The notes: a model not told the origin generated them from the sequence alone. Numbered from the stretch's first letter, positions 19,237 through 29,881 are shown. The stretch is DNA of 64,000 bases from Pseudobdellovibrionaceae bacterium (GCA_947462815.1 CANHQR010000004.1:1-64000); one strand, 5' to 3'. Translations and numbers: made by a program.

Positions 19237-21030
19237 TCACCAGTGAGACTCATGAGATCGAAGCTCAGCTTGATCGCGCTGAAACATTTGTTCCAAGTCC
19301 GCCCGTGATTGCTTGGCCTTCGCAACCATCAACTCGCGATCACTACGGAGCTGATGAAGATCAGCGATCATGTCGTAATTATGACGCCGAAATTGATTGG
19401 TGGCTCGCCAGGCCTCATGAGGATCGACGCCGAGTCCGACCAAAACTTTGCGCCCCAAGCTCAGCGAGGACTCAAAGGTCTCTCGCTCGATTCCCGCTAA
19501 GTTTCGATCCATGAGATCATAAAGATGTCGCAAGTTTCGCGCCCGTGAATAAATCTTCACGTTGGGGAACTCCTTGCGAACGAGGTCAACAAGCTTGAGA
19601 GCCTCGTCGGGATCATCGATTGCGACGACCAGGACTTTGGCCTCGCGAAGCCCCGCAGCTTCAAGTAACTCCAATCGAGTCGCATCTCCATAATAGACTT
19701 TGAAACCAAACTGCCGCAGCAATTCAATTTGGTCGGGCTCATGGTCGACGACCGTCGCCTTGAGGCCGCGTGCAAACAGCAAGCGACCGACGATCTGCCC
19801 AAATCGTCCGAATCCCGCGATAATCACCGACGGGTGTTCATTTTCTATTTGATCCTCAGGTGGCTTGACGCTTCCATTCTTCGCATCCCACTTCGCCTGC
19901 AAAATCAACACGAGCGGCGACAACAACATGGTGAGAGCTGTTGCGGCGATCAGTTGTCCGCTCTGTTGCGCGGACAGAATGCCTAAGGTCGCTGCCGCAC
20001 CAAACAAGACGAAAGCGAACTCCCCAACTTGCGAAAGTACGGCGGCAAAGCCCCATCTTTGCGAGGACGGCAACTGAAAGATTCGCGCCAAACCGAGATG
20101 GTACACGAGCTTAATCAGCGTCGCCAGAACGGCCATGCCCAAAACCAATCCCGGTGTCTCCATCACCACATTGAGGTTCACCGACATACCGACTGAAATA
20201 AAAAACAAACCGAGGAGGAGACCTTTGAACGGCTCAAGATCAGTTTCGAGAGCATGCCTATATTCACTGTTGGCCAGCATGACTCCCGCCATGAACGCGC
20301 CCAAGCCCATCGATAAACCGAGGCTTGTCATCAAGGCCGACATGCCGACGACGAGAAACAGGGCGAGCGCCGTGAACACTTCGCGCAAGTGAGATCCGGC
20401 TACTAACCGAAGCAGAGGGCGGAGTCCGAAGCGAGTAAAGAAAACGAGAGCGGTGAAGATTCCCAGCACTTTGATGGTGCCGACAAAGGTCATTGGGTCG
20501 GCGTCTTGTGCGGAAGACGTGGCCATGAACGGCAGCAACGCCAGCATGGGAATAACAGCTAAGTCTTGAAACAACAAAACGGAAAAGGCTGAGCCTCCAC
20601 CGGTCGTATCCATCCAGGCGCGTTCCTTCATGACTTGAACGGCGATCGCCGTCGAAGACAACGAAAACCCCATGCCGACTACGGCCGAGGCCATCCAACT
20701 CCATCCCCAAATTTTAAAACAAAGTCCAACGAGCAATCCGGTTCCCAGAACTTGCAAACCGCCCATTCCAAAGATCGGTACGCGAAGTTTCCAAAGTCGA
20801 CTGGGCTCGAGCTCCAAACCGATCAAGAACAGCAAAAGCACGACACCAAATTCCGAGAAGTGAAGAATTTCTTCGACATTGGTGACCAGACCTAAGACTC
20901 CAGGACCGATGACGATTCCCGCAATGAGGTATCCAAGGACACTGCCCAATCCTAAGCGCTGAAAGATCGGCACAAACATGACAGCCGCACCCAGAAACAC
21001 CAAACTCAAGTGCAGAAATCCATGACTCAT
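19237..21030 (-). CDS. CPA2 family K+/H+ antiporter with TrkA-N domain (KefB/KefC-like)
   Basis: GLSMGLGAFMAGVMLANSEYRHALETDLEPFKGLLLGLFFISVGMS and PSVIIAGFGRFGQIVGRLL...YYGDATRLELLEAAG. Confidence 0.93.
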   Translation of the reverse strand: MSHGFLHLSLVFLGAAVMFVPIFQRLGLGSVLGYLIAGIVIGPGVLGLVTNVEEILHFSEFGVVLLLFLIGLELEPSRLWKLRVPIFGMGGLQVLGTGLLVGLCFKIWGWSWMASAVVGMGFSLSSTAIAVQVMKERAWMDTTGGGSAFSVLLFQDLAVIPMLALLPFMATSSAQDADPMTFVGTIKVLGIFTALVFFTRFGLRPLLRLVAGSHLREVFTALALFLVVGMSALMTSLGLSMGLGAFMAGVMLANSEYRHALETDLEPFKGLLLGLFFISVGMSVNLNVVMETPGLVLGMAVLATLIKLVYHLGLARIFQLPSSQRWGFAAVLSQVGEFAFVLFGAAATLGILSAQQSGQLIAATALTMLLSPLVLILQAKWDAKNGSVKPPEDQIENEHPSVIIAGFGRFGQIVGRLLFARGLKATVVDHEPDQIELLRQFGFKVYYGDATRLELLEAAGLREAKVLVVAIDDPDEALKLVDLVRKEFPNVKIYSRARNLRHLYDLMDRNLAGIERETFESSLSLGRKVLVGLGVDPHEAWRATNQFRRHNYDMIADLHQLRSDRELMVAKAKQSRADLEQMFQRDQAELRSHESHW

Positions 21031-21629
21031 GGAGAACCCAAACTTTTAGAATCGTAGCCAGGCAAAGTGTAAGCCATCACGCGATCCCGAACTTTTTCTG
21101 CGTGAATCAAGAGTTCATCATCATTGGATCTGACCGCGGCATGCAAAACGATGGGCTCGGCGAACTTCATCTCCATCAACTTCGCCGTCTGCTTCCAAGG
21201 ATAGAGAAACTCTTCGAAATGATGTCCGTGAAACCCTTGCGGCGTGTAGGCTTCGGGACCTCCGCCCGTTGTCATCGAGATTTGCATGGTCTTGCCCCGA
21301 AGCGCCATTTCGCCTTTGCCATAGGCAAAACCCGAAAGAAAAACTTCATCCAACCAAAGCTTCAACAACGGCGGCATCGAGTACCAGTACATCGGATGTT
21401 GAATGAATAAAACATCGTGGGATCGCAGAAGATCTTGCTGGCGACGAACGGCGTACTCATCGAGCGCGAAGTCCGGAAACTCCGTGTACAAATCCAAAAA
21501 GTGAATGCGCTCGAGATCACGGACCCTTTCACCAACTCGACGATTGGCACGCGATTTCGAAGAGCGCGGATGAGCGAATACAAACAAAACTTTGCGAGGC
21601 AGATTGAGAGATGATCCTTCTGAACTCAT
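21027..21629 (-). CDS. NAD(P)H oxidoreductase, KefF/KefG-like ancillary protein
   Basis: FAHPRSSKSRANRRV, FIQHPMYWYSMPPLLKLWLDEVFLSGFAYG; overlaps the Kef-like ORF. Confidence 0.88.
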   Translation of the reverse strand: MSSEGSSLNLPRKVLFVFAHPRSSKSRANRRVGERVRDLERIHFLDLYTEFPDFALDEYAVRRQQDLLRSHDVLFIQHPMYWYSMPPLLKLWLDEVFLSGFAYGKGEMALRGKTMQISMTTGGGPEAYTPQGFHGHHFEEFLYPWKQTAKLMEMKFAEPIVLHAAVRSNDDELLIHAEKVRDRVMAYTLPGYDSKSLGSP

Positions 21630-23524
21630 ACAGGCAAGCCTTCAAGCTGCATCACGCGTAGAGCATTGGTTGAAGGGCAAGGACCGACCTCCTTTTTGAA
21701 GGAGAATTGCATGCGGCCTTCGACGACCTCGTCTTTGAAATGGAAGTTCTTGAGTCCTGGCACTTGGCTCTCCAGCGTCGCCAAATCTAGATCATGTGTC
21801 GTCACGGCGCCGATCGCGGTCGTCGCGGCGATCGCGCGAATGTAGGCCTCAGCACCCTGACGACGCTCACGATTATTCGTGCCGCGAAAAATTTCATCGA
21901 TCAAATAGAGCGTGAGCTCTCGCTCTTGAGCCCGCGACAGCATCGCACGCAGCTCGCGCACTTCCGCATAAAACGATGAGAAACCATCATCCAGCGAATC
22001 CCCGGGCCGCAAAGAGGTTTCAACCCGTAACGGCGAAAGCCGCAGGCGCTGAGCCGGCACCTTCGCCCCCGACCGTGCCAAGATCACGTTCAAGCCCACC
22101 GTTCGCAAAAACGTACTCTTCCCTGCCATATTCGATCCCGTGATCAGGTGACATGCACCCGCTTCGCTTTTCCGATGCATCTGCAAATCATTGCCTACGC
22201 GCCGGTCGCGCGAGAGTCGCGGATGCGACAAGTCGACAGCTTCGAGCTGGGCATCTGTGGAGTCGATGAACTCGGGCTCCACGTAATCTCGATTGAGGGC
22301 ACCAAACTCCGCGATGGGGGCAGCGGCCTCGAGCTCCTCAAGTCCTAACATCCACGCTCCGACCTCACTCTGAATGCGTTCACGCGCACGCTCCAAACGA
22401 ATCGACCAGAATAAATCCCAGGGCAAAAACAAGTGCACGAGCATGTGCAGGATGAAGTTTTGGCGGAGACCTAGGGCACCTGCTGCGCGCTCAATTTTCT
22501 TGAGTTCCTCTTCTGGAGATGTGTCACCCCAAAAACCCTGGAGCAGTCGAGAAAGCTCAACTGCCCCTGATCTTCGCAGCGCCTGCGCCAGACGCGTCAC
22601 TTCCATTAAGGCCCCGAGCGAGCGCGCCAACGAAAGCGCCTGACCGTAAGCACTGAGAAATTGAACTCGCGTCGCCGCAAAGCCATAGAGGGCAAGAGTC
22701 AGTGCTCCAAAGACTGTGAAGCCGATTTTAATCTGCAGCAAAGCACAAAGCCAAATCCCCACCTGCGCCAAAGCGATGGCAATCAGCACCGGCTGACTTC
22801 CCGGTTTTGCGATCGGGAGCGACAACTGCTGCCGAAGTTCCTCGCTGTCAAAGTGCCCGCCCTTTTCCTCCGCCATTCTGAGAGAAAGCTGAAGAAAACG
22901 ACGACGCAATAAATGCCGCTTCTCCAACTCGCGAACCTGCTGGCGACGCATCCGCAAATCCACAGCCTGCGGCACACTCGTCAACTTGAAGGAGCTGCCA
23001 CCGGCCAACCGCCAACCTAAGCGCTGAAGCCCCCCTGTGGAGAGCGGAAATGCGAGAGCTCGGAAGACACCATGCTCTCCTCCTAGATCAAGATCCCGCC
23101 ATTCGGCGCTCGCTTCCAACTCGTGCGTCCAGCTTCGCGTTTTGAGATTCGCAGGAACACGGAGCTGACGTAACTCTCGACCGCGGGCGTAGAGTGCCGC
23201 CCGAAGATCAGCACGTCGAAGTTTGGCGCGAAGCCTTTGGTGAAGATAGAGAAAGACGAAAAAAACTAAGCCGGCCCCGACAGCCAACCAACTCCAAGAA
23301 TCGGGCGCAGACGGACGAGCCGCCATAACAGCCGCCGCGAGACCTAAGAATGCAGCGCCTGTTCGCCAACTTCCCATCTTCGACTCTGCCGAACGCAAAG
23401 GTCTTCGAACTAAGTTGTCCAACAACCTTATCGCACGGTCCTCTTGCGACGTTTGGGGCCACGCGCTCGGCGAGCCTGAAGAGTTGGATAATGAGGGCGG
23501 AGCCGAAGGCGCTGAACTCGACAT
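21626..23524 (-). CDS. Membrane-anchored MutS-family ATPase
   Basis: C-terminal HLITGSNMAGKSTFLRTVGLN Walker A, LYLIDEIFRGTNNRERRQGAEAY, TTHDLDLA; N-terminal and central hydrophobic segments. Confidence 0.8.
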   Translation of the reverse strand: MSSSAPSAPPSLSNSSGSPSAWPQTSQEDRAIRLLDNLVRRPLRSAESKMGSWRTGAAFLGLAAAVMAARPSAPDSWSWLAVGAGLVFFVFLYLHQRLRAKLRRADLRAALYARGRELRQLRVPANLKTRSWTHELEASAEWRDLDLGGEHGVFRALAFPLSTGGLQRLGWRLAGGSSFKLTSVPQAVDLRMRRQQVRELEKRHLLRRRFLQLSLRMAEEKGGHFDSEELRQQLSLPIAKPGSQPVLIAIALAQVGIWLCALLQIKIGFTVFGALTLALYGFAATRVQFLSAYGQALSLARSLGALMEVTRLAQALRRSGAVELSRLLQGFWGDTSPEEELKKIERAAGALGLRQNFILHMLVHLFLPWDLFWSIRLERARERIQSEVGAWMLGLEELEAAAPIAEFGALNRDYVEPEFIDSTDAQLEAVDLSHPRLSRDRRVGNDLQMHRKSEAGACHLITGSNMAGKSTFLRTVGLNVILARSGAKVPAQRLRLSPLRVETSLRPGDSLDDGFSSFYAEVRELRAMLSRAQERELTLYLIDEIFRGTNNRERRQGAEAYIRAIAATTAIGAVTTHDLDLATLESQVPGLKNFHFKDEVVEGRMQFSFKKEVGPCPSTNALRVMQLEGLPV

Positions 23525-23576
23525 TTAGGATTCTCACTTGGCGAAGACAGTCGAAGGCCCTCATACTGGGGCCTCT

Positions 23577-24485
23577 ATGATCAAGCTTGCGTCTCCACAT
23601 CGTCAGGGTCAGCTCTTGGTGCTGTGTGCCGGACTTTGTTTTGGATTCCTCGGCTTCTTCGGCGCGAAGGCCCAGCAGGCGGATGTGAAGATCGCCGATC
23701 TGCTGGGACTCCGATTCCTTTTGGCGGGCGTGATCATGGGATTGATCTCGCTCATCGTCCATCCGAACGCATGGCGAACTTGGCCCAAGACGCAGATTCT
23801 CCTCGCTCTAGGTCTGGGTGCCGGCGGGTACGCGGTGTTCTCGATGTTCTACTTCACGAGTTTGCGTGGCTTGAGCTCCTCACTCGCGGTTTTGCTTCTC
23901 TACACTTATCCGTTGTTCGTGTTGATACTCGGCTACTTTCTACTCAACGAGCGCCCTCACAACAAACAGCTGTTGAGTTTGCCCCTCGCCCTCGGTGGTC
24001 TCGTGATGATTTTTTGGGGCGAGATTCGCGTCGAGAGCTTGAGCGCTTTCTCTTTCGGCTTAGGTTCAGGATTCCTCTATGCACTCTATATTCTCCTTTC
24101 GCGAAAGTATCTACGCACCGAATGGCTCGGCCCCGCTCTCAGCGTGATTCAGATGAGCGCAGGTGCTGCTCTGCTCTTGGCGAGTGAACTTCAAGGTGGC
24201 GCACAGATCGTACTCACCCTCAAGTTGGCATGGCTACCCGTCCTCGGCCTCACTTTGGTGTGTTCACTTCTCGCCATGGGTCTTTTCCAGTTGGGCCTGT
24301 CGCGACTTCCAGCCTGGGAGGCCAGCCTCATCGGTATGTCCGAGCCCCTCGCCGCAATGTGGATCGGCACGCTGCTTTTGAACGAAACTCTGTCGCCGCG
24401 GCAATGGCTGGGTGGAAGCCTCGCGCTCGCCGGCTTGGCGCTTCTGGCCTGGGCAAGCTCCCCATCCTCTCAACGACCCGGCTGA
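23577..24485 (+). CDS. EamA/DMT family transporter
   Basis: ORF 23538-24485, likely start 23577; about ten hydrophobic segments, LLYTYPLFVLILGYFLLNERP EamA pattern. Confidence 0.88.
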   Translation: MIKLASPHRQGQLLVLCAGLCFGFLGFFGAKAQQADVKIADLLGLRFLLAGVIMGLISLIVHPNAWRTWPKTQILLALGLGAGGYAVFSMFYFTSLRGLSSSLAVLLLYTYPLFVLILGYFLLNERPHNKQLLSLPLALGGLVMIFWGEIRVESLSAFSFGLGSGFLYALYILLSRKYLRTEWLGPALSVIQMSAGAALLLASELQGGAQIVLTLKLAWLPVLGLTLVCSLLAMGLFQLGLSRLPAWEASLIGMSEPLAAMWIGTLLLNETLSPRQWLGGSLALAGLALLAWASSPSSQRPG

Positions 24486-24622
24486 TCAGCGTCCAATTGT
24501 TGCTAAAATCGGAACAGTTAATTGAATTTGTTGCGACTTATCGAAATGCTCGTCTTACGAGACAATCGTGAAAGATCAAAGTCACCGACAAGAAGAGCTC
24601 GTGATCCGTCCCGAGACTGCAA

Positions 24623-25576
24623 GTGAGGCAGAAGATGACGAAGAACAAACCGAACCACTCCCCCTCCCATTCTCGCTCCCATTCTCGCGAAGATGTGCGA
24701 CAAATTGAATTCATCTTACCACCGACGGAACAGCACTGGGTTGGCGACGGCTTCTTCGTGCACACACTCATGCATCCTCATCCTCGATTAGTGGATCGGA
24801 TCAGTCCTTTTCTTCTACTCGACTATGCTCCTCCCAGATCTTTCACACCCTCTCGTCATAGGCGCGGTGTGGGAGAACATCCCCATCGTGGCTTTGAAAC
24901 CGTGACCTTTGCCTATTCAGGAGAAGTCGAACACCGAGATTCTGCTGGAGGCGGAGGCAAGATCGAATCGGGCGATGTACAGTGGATGACGGCGGGCTCA
25001 GGCCTTGTTCACGAAGAAAAGTTCAGCCGCGATTTCAGTGATCAAGGTGGAGAGTTTGAGATGGTCCAACTCTGGGTCAATCTTCCCAAAGTCAAAAAGA
25101 TGATGCCACCGCGATATCAAGCTCTTCAAGGTCGGCAATTTCCTCAGCTGACCTTGGGAAAAAGCGCCACGGGTCGACTGATCGCGGGCAAAGTCAGCCT
25201 CGACGGTCAGGAGCTAGAGGGACCCGCTTTGACAAACTCACCGATGCTGGTCATGGATTTACGCGCCCAGGAAGATGGCGGCGTTCAGTTCCCGGTGTCC
25301 AAATCGAGCAACACCTTACTCTTACTTCGCAAAGGTAAGCTCCGAGTTGGCGAAACAGAGGTTCCGGAAAAGAGCTTAGCCGTACTCAGCCTGAAGGCCG
25401 GTCAAGTACAACTGCATCTCAGCAAAGGCAGTGAGGTCCTGGTTCTCAGCGGTGAGCCTCTCGGCGAACCCGTTTTTGCCCATGGTCCCTTCGTCATGAA
25501 CACGCGCGATGAGATCATTCAGGCGATGGAGGACTATCAGGCTGGACGCATGGGACATCTCGAAGAACGCGACTGA
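24623..25576 (+). CDS. Pirin family protein
   Basis: RRGVGEHPHRGFETVTFAYSGEVEHRDSAGGGGKIESGDVQWMTAGSGLVHEE. Confidence 0.95.
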   Translation: MRQKMTKNKPNHSPSHSRSHSREDVRQIEFILPPTEQHWVGDGFFVHTLMHPHPRLVDRISPFLLLDYAPPRSFTPSRHRRGVGEHPHRGFETVTFAYSGEVEHRDSAGGGGKIESGDVQWMTAGSGLVHEEKFSRDFSDQGGEFEMVQLWVNLPKVKKMMPPRYQALQGRQFPQLTLGKSATGRLIAGKVSLDGQELEGPALTNSPMLVMDLRAQEDGGVQFPVSKSSNTLLLLRKGKLRVGETEVPEKSLAVLSLKAGQVQLHLSKGSEVLVLSGEPLGEPVFAHGPFVMNTRDEIIQAMEDYQAGRMGHLEERD

Positions 25577-25636
25577 TCCACTCACGCCTTCAAACGGACG
25601 TGAATTCAAAATTATGAACGCTCTGCTTGCCTGACC

Positions 25637-26233
25637 TCAGACCGCAGCGTCGTTGGCGCCACAGCACTTTTTGTACTTTTTGCCGCTTCCGCAATGACAA
25701 GGGTCGTTGCGGCCGAGCTTGGGCTGCTCGCGAACAACCGTTTCACGCACCGGGGCCTCTTGACCTTCATCGACGACATCTCCATCGATAAAGTACCACT
25801 GACCATCCTCTTGGCGAAAACGCGAAATCTCTCGATGCGCGAACTCACGCCCCCCCATTGCGTAGTGAGCGACGAACTCCACGACACCCTCGGAATCGCT
25901 CGGACCGCCTTGCTCGGTACGGCGAATCTCGAGTCCCTTCCACTTTGATTCTTTCGCCCACTTGCGAGTCGCACCTGCATCGAAATCATGACGAGACTCC
26001 GGGGCCAGAGTCTTCCGGAGATAATCAATGTCCACGCGTGTGTAAGCCGTGTAGCGCGAGCGCATCAACGCCTCAGCTGTCGGTGGCCGACGCGCACCGC
26101 TGAGGTAAGGTCCGCAACAACTTTCAAAGTTTGTCGATGAATTTCCAGCTTGGCATGGGCAGTGAGTCATAGAGCCTCCGCAGGCATTTTCACGATGCTC
26201 GACAAGCTCCGTCAAGGTCTGAACAAGGCTCAA
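25637..26233 (-). CDS. YchJ-like protein with SEC-C metal-binding motifs
   Basis: [40 protein letters not shown] and [19 protein letters not shown]. Confidence 0.9.
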   Translation of the reverse strand: MSLVQTLTELVEHRENACGGSMTHCPCQAGNSSTNFESCCGPYLSGARRPPTAEALMRSRYTAYTRVDIDYLRKTLAPESRHDFDAGATRKWAKESKWKGLEIRRTEQGGPSDSEGVVEFVAHYAMGGREFAHREISRFRQEDGQWYFIDGDVVDEGQEAPVRETVVREQPKLGRNDPCHCGSGKKYKKCCGANDAAV

Positions 26234-26297
26234 GCCCCTTGGAACTTAAGAATGGCGATTGCCGAACCTCCTCGTGCTGTCCTATTCTGTCGCTTCT

Positions 26298-27395
26298 ATG
26301 ATCGAACTTATAGTGGTCGCGTTGTGCATTCTCTTGAACGCGATTTTAGCCGCTGTCGAGATGGCTTTTGTCACCATCAGTAAGCCTGAACTTCGTTTGC
26401 GCGCCCGCAAAGGCGACGCTCGTGCGGAGCAACTTCTCAAGCTTCGTGAAAATCCAGAGCGTGCCTTGTCGGTTATTCAAATCGGTATCACTTTTGTAGG
26501 TGCCGTTTCAGCGGCGGTCGGTGGCGCTGGGGCTCAAGAAAGTCTAGCGCCCTATTTTCAATCCGAGTGGTTTCTCTCAGAAGATTGGGCTGAGATTCTT
26601 GCGATCACCCTCGTGGTGATTCCACTGACCTACGCCAGTGTGGTTCTCGGCGAGCTGGTGCCCAAGACGATCGCGCTCCGCTACCCGGCCAAAGTTTTAC
26701 GCGTCGGAACTTACATTTTGATCATCGGAGCGCGAAGTTTGCGTCCAGCCGTCGCTGTTCTTGAGTCCTCGACTCACTTGATTACCTCGCTGATCTTCTC
26801 CAAGTCCAAGAAAGACATCGCCACCGCAAGCGAATCCGACTCCAACTCTGACGTCGATTTGGAATCTCTTTCGAGCACGCATCGGCAGTACGTTATGAAT
26901 CTCGTCAGCCTCGAGGGACGACGCGTGCGAGATGTGATGTTGCCGTGGAACGACGTGGACTATTGCCCTTGGGAATCCACGCTCGAGAACGTGCTCGATC
27001 AAATCATCAACAGCGGACACACGCGCCTTCCCGTCGTCAGCTTCGAAACCGCCAATATCGACACCAAAAACGAAACTAAGATTGAGATCAAAGGCGTTTT
27101 GCACGCGAAAGAGCTCATGTCTTTTGCTGCCGCAGGGAACCAAGACTGGCGGAGTATTTTGCGAGCCGCACTCGTCAGTCAGCCCCAAGATGAGTTGCTC
27201 AATACGCTTCGCCGCATGCAAGAGCAGCGCAAACACATGTCGATCGTCGTACAAAACAGTCGACCCGTGGGAATCGTAACGCTCGAGGATATTCTTGAAG
27301 AAGTGATCGGCGATGTGTTTGACGAGGATGATGATGGTCTCGTCGACCGAATTCTCGCCCAACGAGCAAGCCAACGCGTGCCTCAGCGTCGTTGA
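26298..27395 (+). CDS. CNNM/CorC (TlyC, hemolysin-like) membrane protein with CBS domains
   Basis: ORF 26259-27395; ILAAVEMAFVTISKPELRLRARKGD, RRVRDVMLPWNDVDY, SIVVQNSRPVGIVTLEDILEEVIGDVFDE. Confidence 0.92.
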   Translation: MIELIVVALCILLNAILAAVEMAFVTISKPELRLRARKGDARAEQLLKLRENPERALSVIQIGITFVGAVSAAVGGAGAQESLAPYFQSEWFLSEDWAEILAITLVVIPLTYASVVLGELVPKTIALRYPAKVLRVGTYILIIGARSLRPAVAVLESSTHLITSLIFSKSKKDIATASESDSNSDVDLESLSSTHRQYVMNLVSLEGRRVRDVMLPWNDVDYCPWESTLENVLDQIINSGHTRLPVVSFETANIDTKNETKIEIKGVLHAKELMSFAAAGNQDWRSILRAALVSQPQDELLNTLRRMQEQRKHMSIVVQNSRPVGIVTLEDILEEVIGDVFDEDDDGLVDRILAQRASQRVPQRR

Positions 27396-27439
27396 ACGGG
27401 GTCGTTGATCGGGGTCGTTGATCGGGGTCGTTGATCGGG
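27388..27439. repeat. Tandem repeat, 13-bp unit GTCGTTGATCGGG, four copies
   Basis: Copies at 27388, 27401, 27414, 27427; first copy spans the stop codon of the upstream CDS and has A for T at one position. Confidence 0.95.
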
Positions 27440-27457
27440 TCACTCAAAGGCACGGAC

Positions 27458-28291
27458 TCAGTTTTCGGGGAGTCCCAGTTCGATCCTCAGCAGCTTCAAA
27501 TCAAAGCTTGCTCCCCCATCATCTCCATCCACACTGAGCCAGAGGGCTGCCGCGGGTATGGGTCGCGTGAGCTTCCATTCCACATCAAAGTCTCCGGGCG
27601 GAGGCCGCAAACTCATGGCGCGCTCTCGAATCAACTCCGAATGGGGATGCACGCGCTGACGACCTACCCAGTCTTCGCGTGAGGCCATCATCAGGAACTC
27701 AATTCGATCGATCCCTGCACCCTGAGGAGCTAAATCAAAGAGCTTTTTAACCCAATCGGCCGCGAGCCAACGTCTCGGCCCACTCAGGGTGAGTTGACCT
27801 GGTACGACGAGTCCGACTCTCAGAAGAGAGTCTTCATCGAATTCCAGACTCGATCGTTGCGCGGCTTGCTGTTCTTCCCAACTCCCTCGCACTCGAACTT
27901 TAGCGACCTGAAGCGGTTCAGGTAGCGCGTGAATGAGCGGCGAGGCCGAAGACCTGACTTTCACACGCAGCTCTTGATCAACAAACTCGACCTGATTGGC
28001 TTTGATTTTTTTGAATTGCAAACTCGTCCAGGCAGATTCCTGAAGAGGCACTTCTCGGCTCAGTTGCGGCGAGCTCACCGCTCCAGCTCCAGATCGTGCT
28101 GGCGAAATCCCTGAACTGGTTTCAACTTTTTTCGCCGCAATCTTCGATCCTGTTGCAGGGCGACTCGATGCCTCTGACGCATCTGACGCCGCCGCAAACT
28201 CGATGGCGACTTGAACCATGATTCCAGCGGGGAGCAGAATGAGAAGATGCCTCAACCTTCGAAACACAATGGTCGATTTTCTGTCTTTCAC
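27458..28291 (-). CDS. Hypothetical secreted protein
   Basis: 277 aa ORF with N-terminal hydrophobic segment, overlaps start of the downstream-lying acyl-CoA dehydrogenase end. Confidence 0.6.
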   Translation of the reverse strand: MKDRKSTIVFRRLRHLLILLPAGIMVQVAIEFAAASDASEASSRPATGSKIAAKKVETSSGISPARSGAGAVSSPQLSREVPLQESAWTSLQFKKIKANQVEFVDQELRVKVRSSASPLIHALPEPLQVAKVRVRGSWEEQQAAQRSSLEFDEDSLLRVGLVVPGQLTLSGPRRWLAADWVKKLFDLAPQGAGIDRIEFLMMASREDWVGRQRVHPHSELIRERAMSLRPPPGDFDVEWKLTRPIPAAALWLSVDGDDGGASFDLKLLRIELGLPEN

Positions 28292-29844
28292 AGGACCCGC
28301 CAGTGTGTTCGCACGGCGAGTGCCAATAGCTCCGCAACAGCAAACAGCAGGTCTCGAGCTTGAGGCTCAAGCTGCGAGGGATCACTCGCCAGCAATTGTG
28401 TCCACTTCTGCATTTCGCCTCGTATCGACGCCTGGACGTCAGCGGCGTTCCCACTTCCTTTTCCGAGTTGCTTCTCCAAAAAGCGAAGCAGTACAGGTCC
28501 CGCCCCTTCTTTAGCGAGGGCCCTGACTAGGTCAAGAGCCAGCACATTTGTCGTTCCTTCCCAAATTGAGAACACCTGAGCGTCCCGCAACAACTTGGGT
28601 ATTCCGGTGTCTTCAACGTAACCTGCCCCACCGAAAATCTCGACCACTTCGCTGACGATCTCCATGCATCGTTTCGCTGTGTAGGCCTTCACGATGGGAG
28701 TCATCGCTCGCAACAAAATGCGCTCTTCCTCCGTGCAGACGCCCACCTCTTCTCGCCCGAGTAAATGTGCGACGAAGAAGGTCAAATCAAAACATTTTTC
28801 AAACTCGCGTTCGAGCTTCGCCAGCGTCGAAGCATGCAAGGGATGTTCGCGAAGCTTTCGACCAAAAGCGATTCGCACATCCGAATAGACCTGGGCGAGA
28901 TCAAGAGCCCGTCGCATGTGGGCCGTCGCACAAACTGAGTTGTAATAGCGAGTGATATTCAACAGGGCCGAGATTTTCTTAACTCCATGACCTTCGCCAC
29001 CGAGTAATTCTGCAGGTGCACCTGTGAGGCGCAACTCTGCCGTCGGCAGAGCTTTGGTGCCCAGCTTATCTTTCAAACGTAGGACTTCGATATCGCGAAG
29101 TTTTCCATTGGCCTGACGTAACTCTAGAGCGAAAAGCGACAAGCCCCGACTGCCCGCCTCCGCCCCCTCCGGCCTCGCGAGCAAGAGACTCATTTGCGAG
29201 TTCGTCGCAGACGTGAACCACTTTACACCCTCGAGCGTCCACGTCGAACCGACTCGTCTCGCGGTCGTAGAAGTTCCACTGACGTCGGAACCTCCGGATC
29301 GCTCCGTCATCCATTGCCCAGATGTCCAGAAATTTGCCGGATCGCGCGAGATCAAATGACTCATCAAACGTCGCTTCTGATCTTCGCTTCCGTAAAGCTC
29401 TAAGGCCCGCGCCGCACCGTCTGTCATGGCTAATGGGCAAGAGACGAAAGCACTGGAGGCATGAAACAAGTAGAGCAAGCCGCCCTGAACGACGCGCGAA
29501 TACTCACCCTGTTTTTTTTCGTAAGCCGTGGCGACAATTCCCTCGCGAGCGGCGACAGCTTCAAGCTCCCTCCATCCGCGACTCATCTGAATCTCATCGA
29601 TTCGTCGGCCCCAAGCATCGAAAGCGATATGCCGAGGTAGCTCACGCTCTGCTAACTCGCTCAAAGACAACCACTCCGTGAGGGCCAACTGACCACAGCG
29701 TTGCCATTGAGATACAACGTCTTGGTAGATTTGAGCATCGAGCCGAGTGCGTAACGCCTCGGCCAACGTCACAAGTCGCCGATCACTTTGAAAAGCATTG
29801 CTGAGATGTTCGACCAGACGAGGTGCAGATTGATAAAAATCCAT
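28288..29844 (-). CDS. Acyl-CoA dehydrogenase family protein
   Basis: FWTSGQWMTERSGGSDVSGTSTTARRVGSTWTLEGVKWFTSAT and EIFGGAGYVEDTGIPKLLRDAQVFSIWEGTTNVLALDL. Confidence 0.92.
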   Translation of the reverse strand: MDFYQSAPRLVEHLSNAFQSDRRLVTLAEALRTRLDAQIYQDVVSQWQRCGQLALTEWLSLSELAERELPRHIAFDAWGRRIDEIQMSRGWRELEAVAAREGIVATAYEKKQGEYSRVVQGGLLYLFHASSAFVSCPLAMTDGAARALELYGSEDQKRRLMSHLISRDPANFWTSGQWMTERSGGSDVSGTSTTARRVGSTWTLEGVKWFTSATNSQMSLLLARPEGAEAGSRGLSLFALELRQANGKLRDIEVLRLKDKLGTKALPTAELRLTGAPAELLGGEGHGVKKISALLNITRYYNSVCATAHMRRALDLAQVYSDVRIAFGRKLREHPLHASTLAKLEREFEKCFDLTFFVAHLLGREEVGVCTEEERILLRAMTPIVKAYTAKRCMEIVSEVVEIFGGAGYVEDTGIPKLLRDAQVFSIWEGTTNVLALDLVRALAKEGAGPVLLRFLEKQLGKGSGNAADVQASIRGEMQKWTQLLASDPSQLEPQARDLLFAVAELLALAVRTHWRVL

Positions 29845-29881
29845 GCATTCACGCTAGGGTGAAGGCCGTGCACGAGCAACC

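Noticed and set aside
26697-27443. 248-aa minus-strand ORF
   Set aside because: Antisense to the CorC/CBS gene, no recognisable motif.
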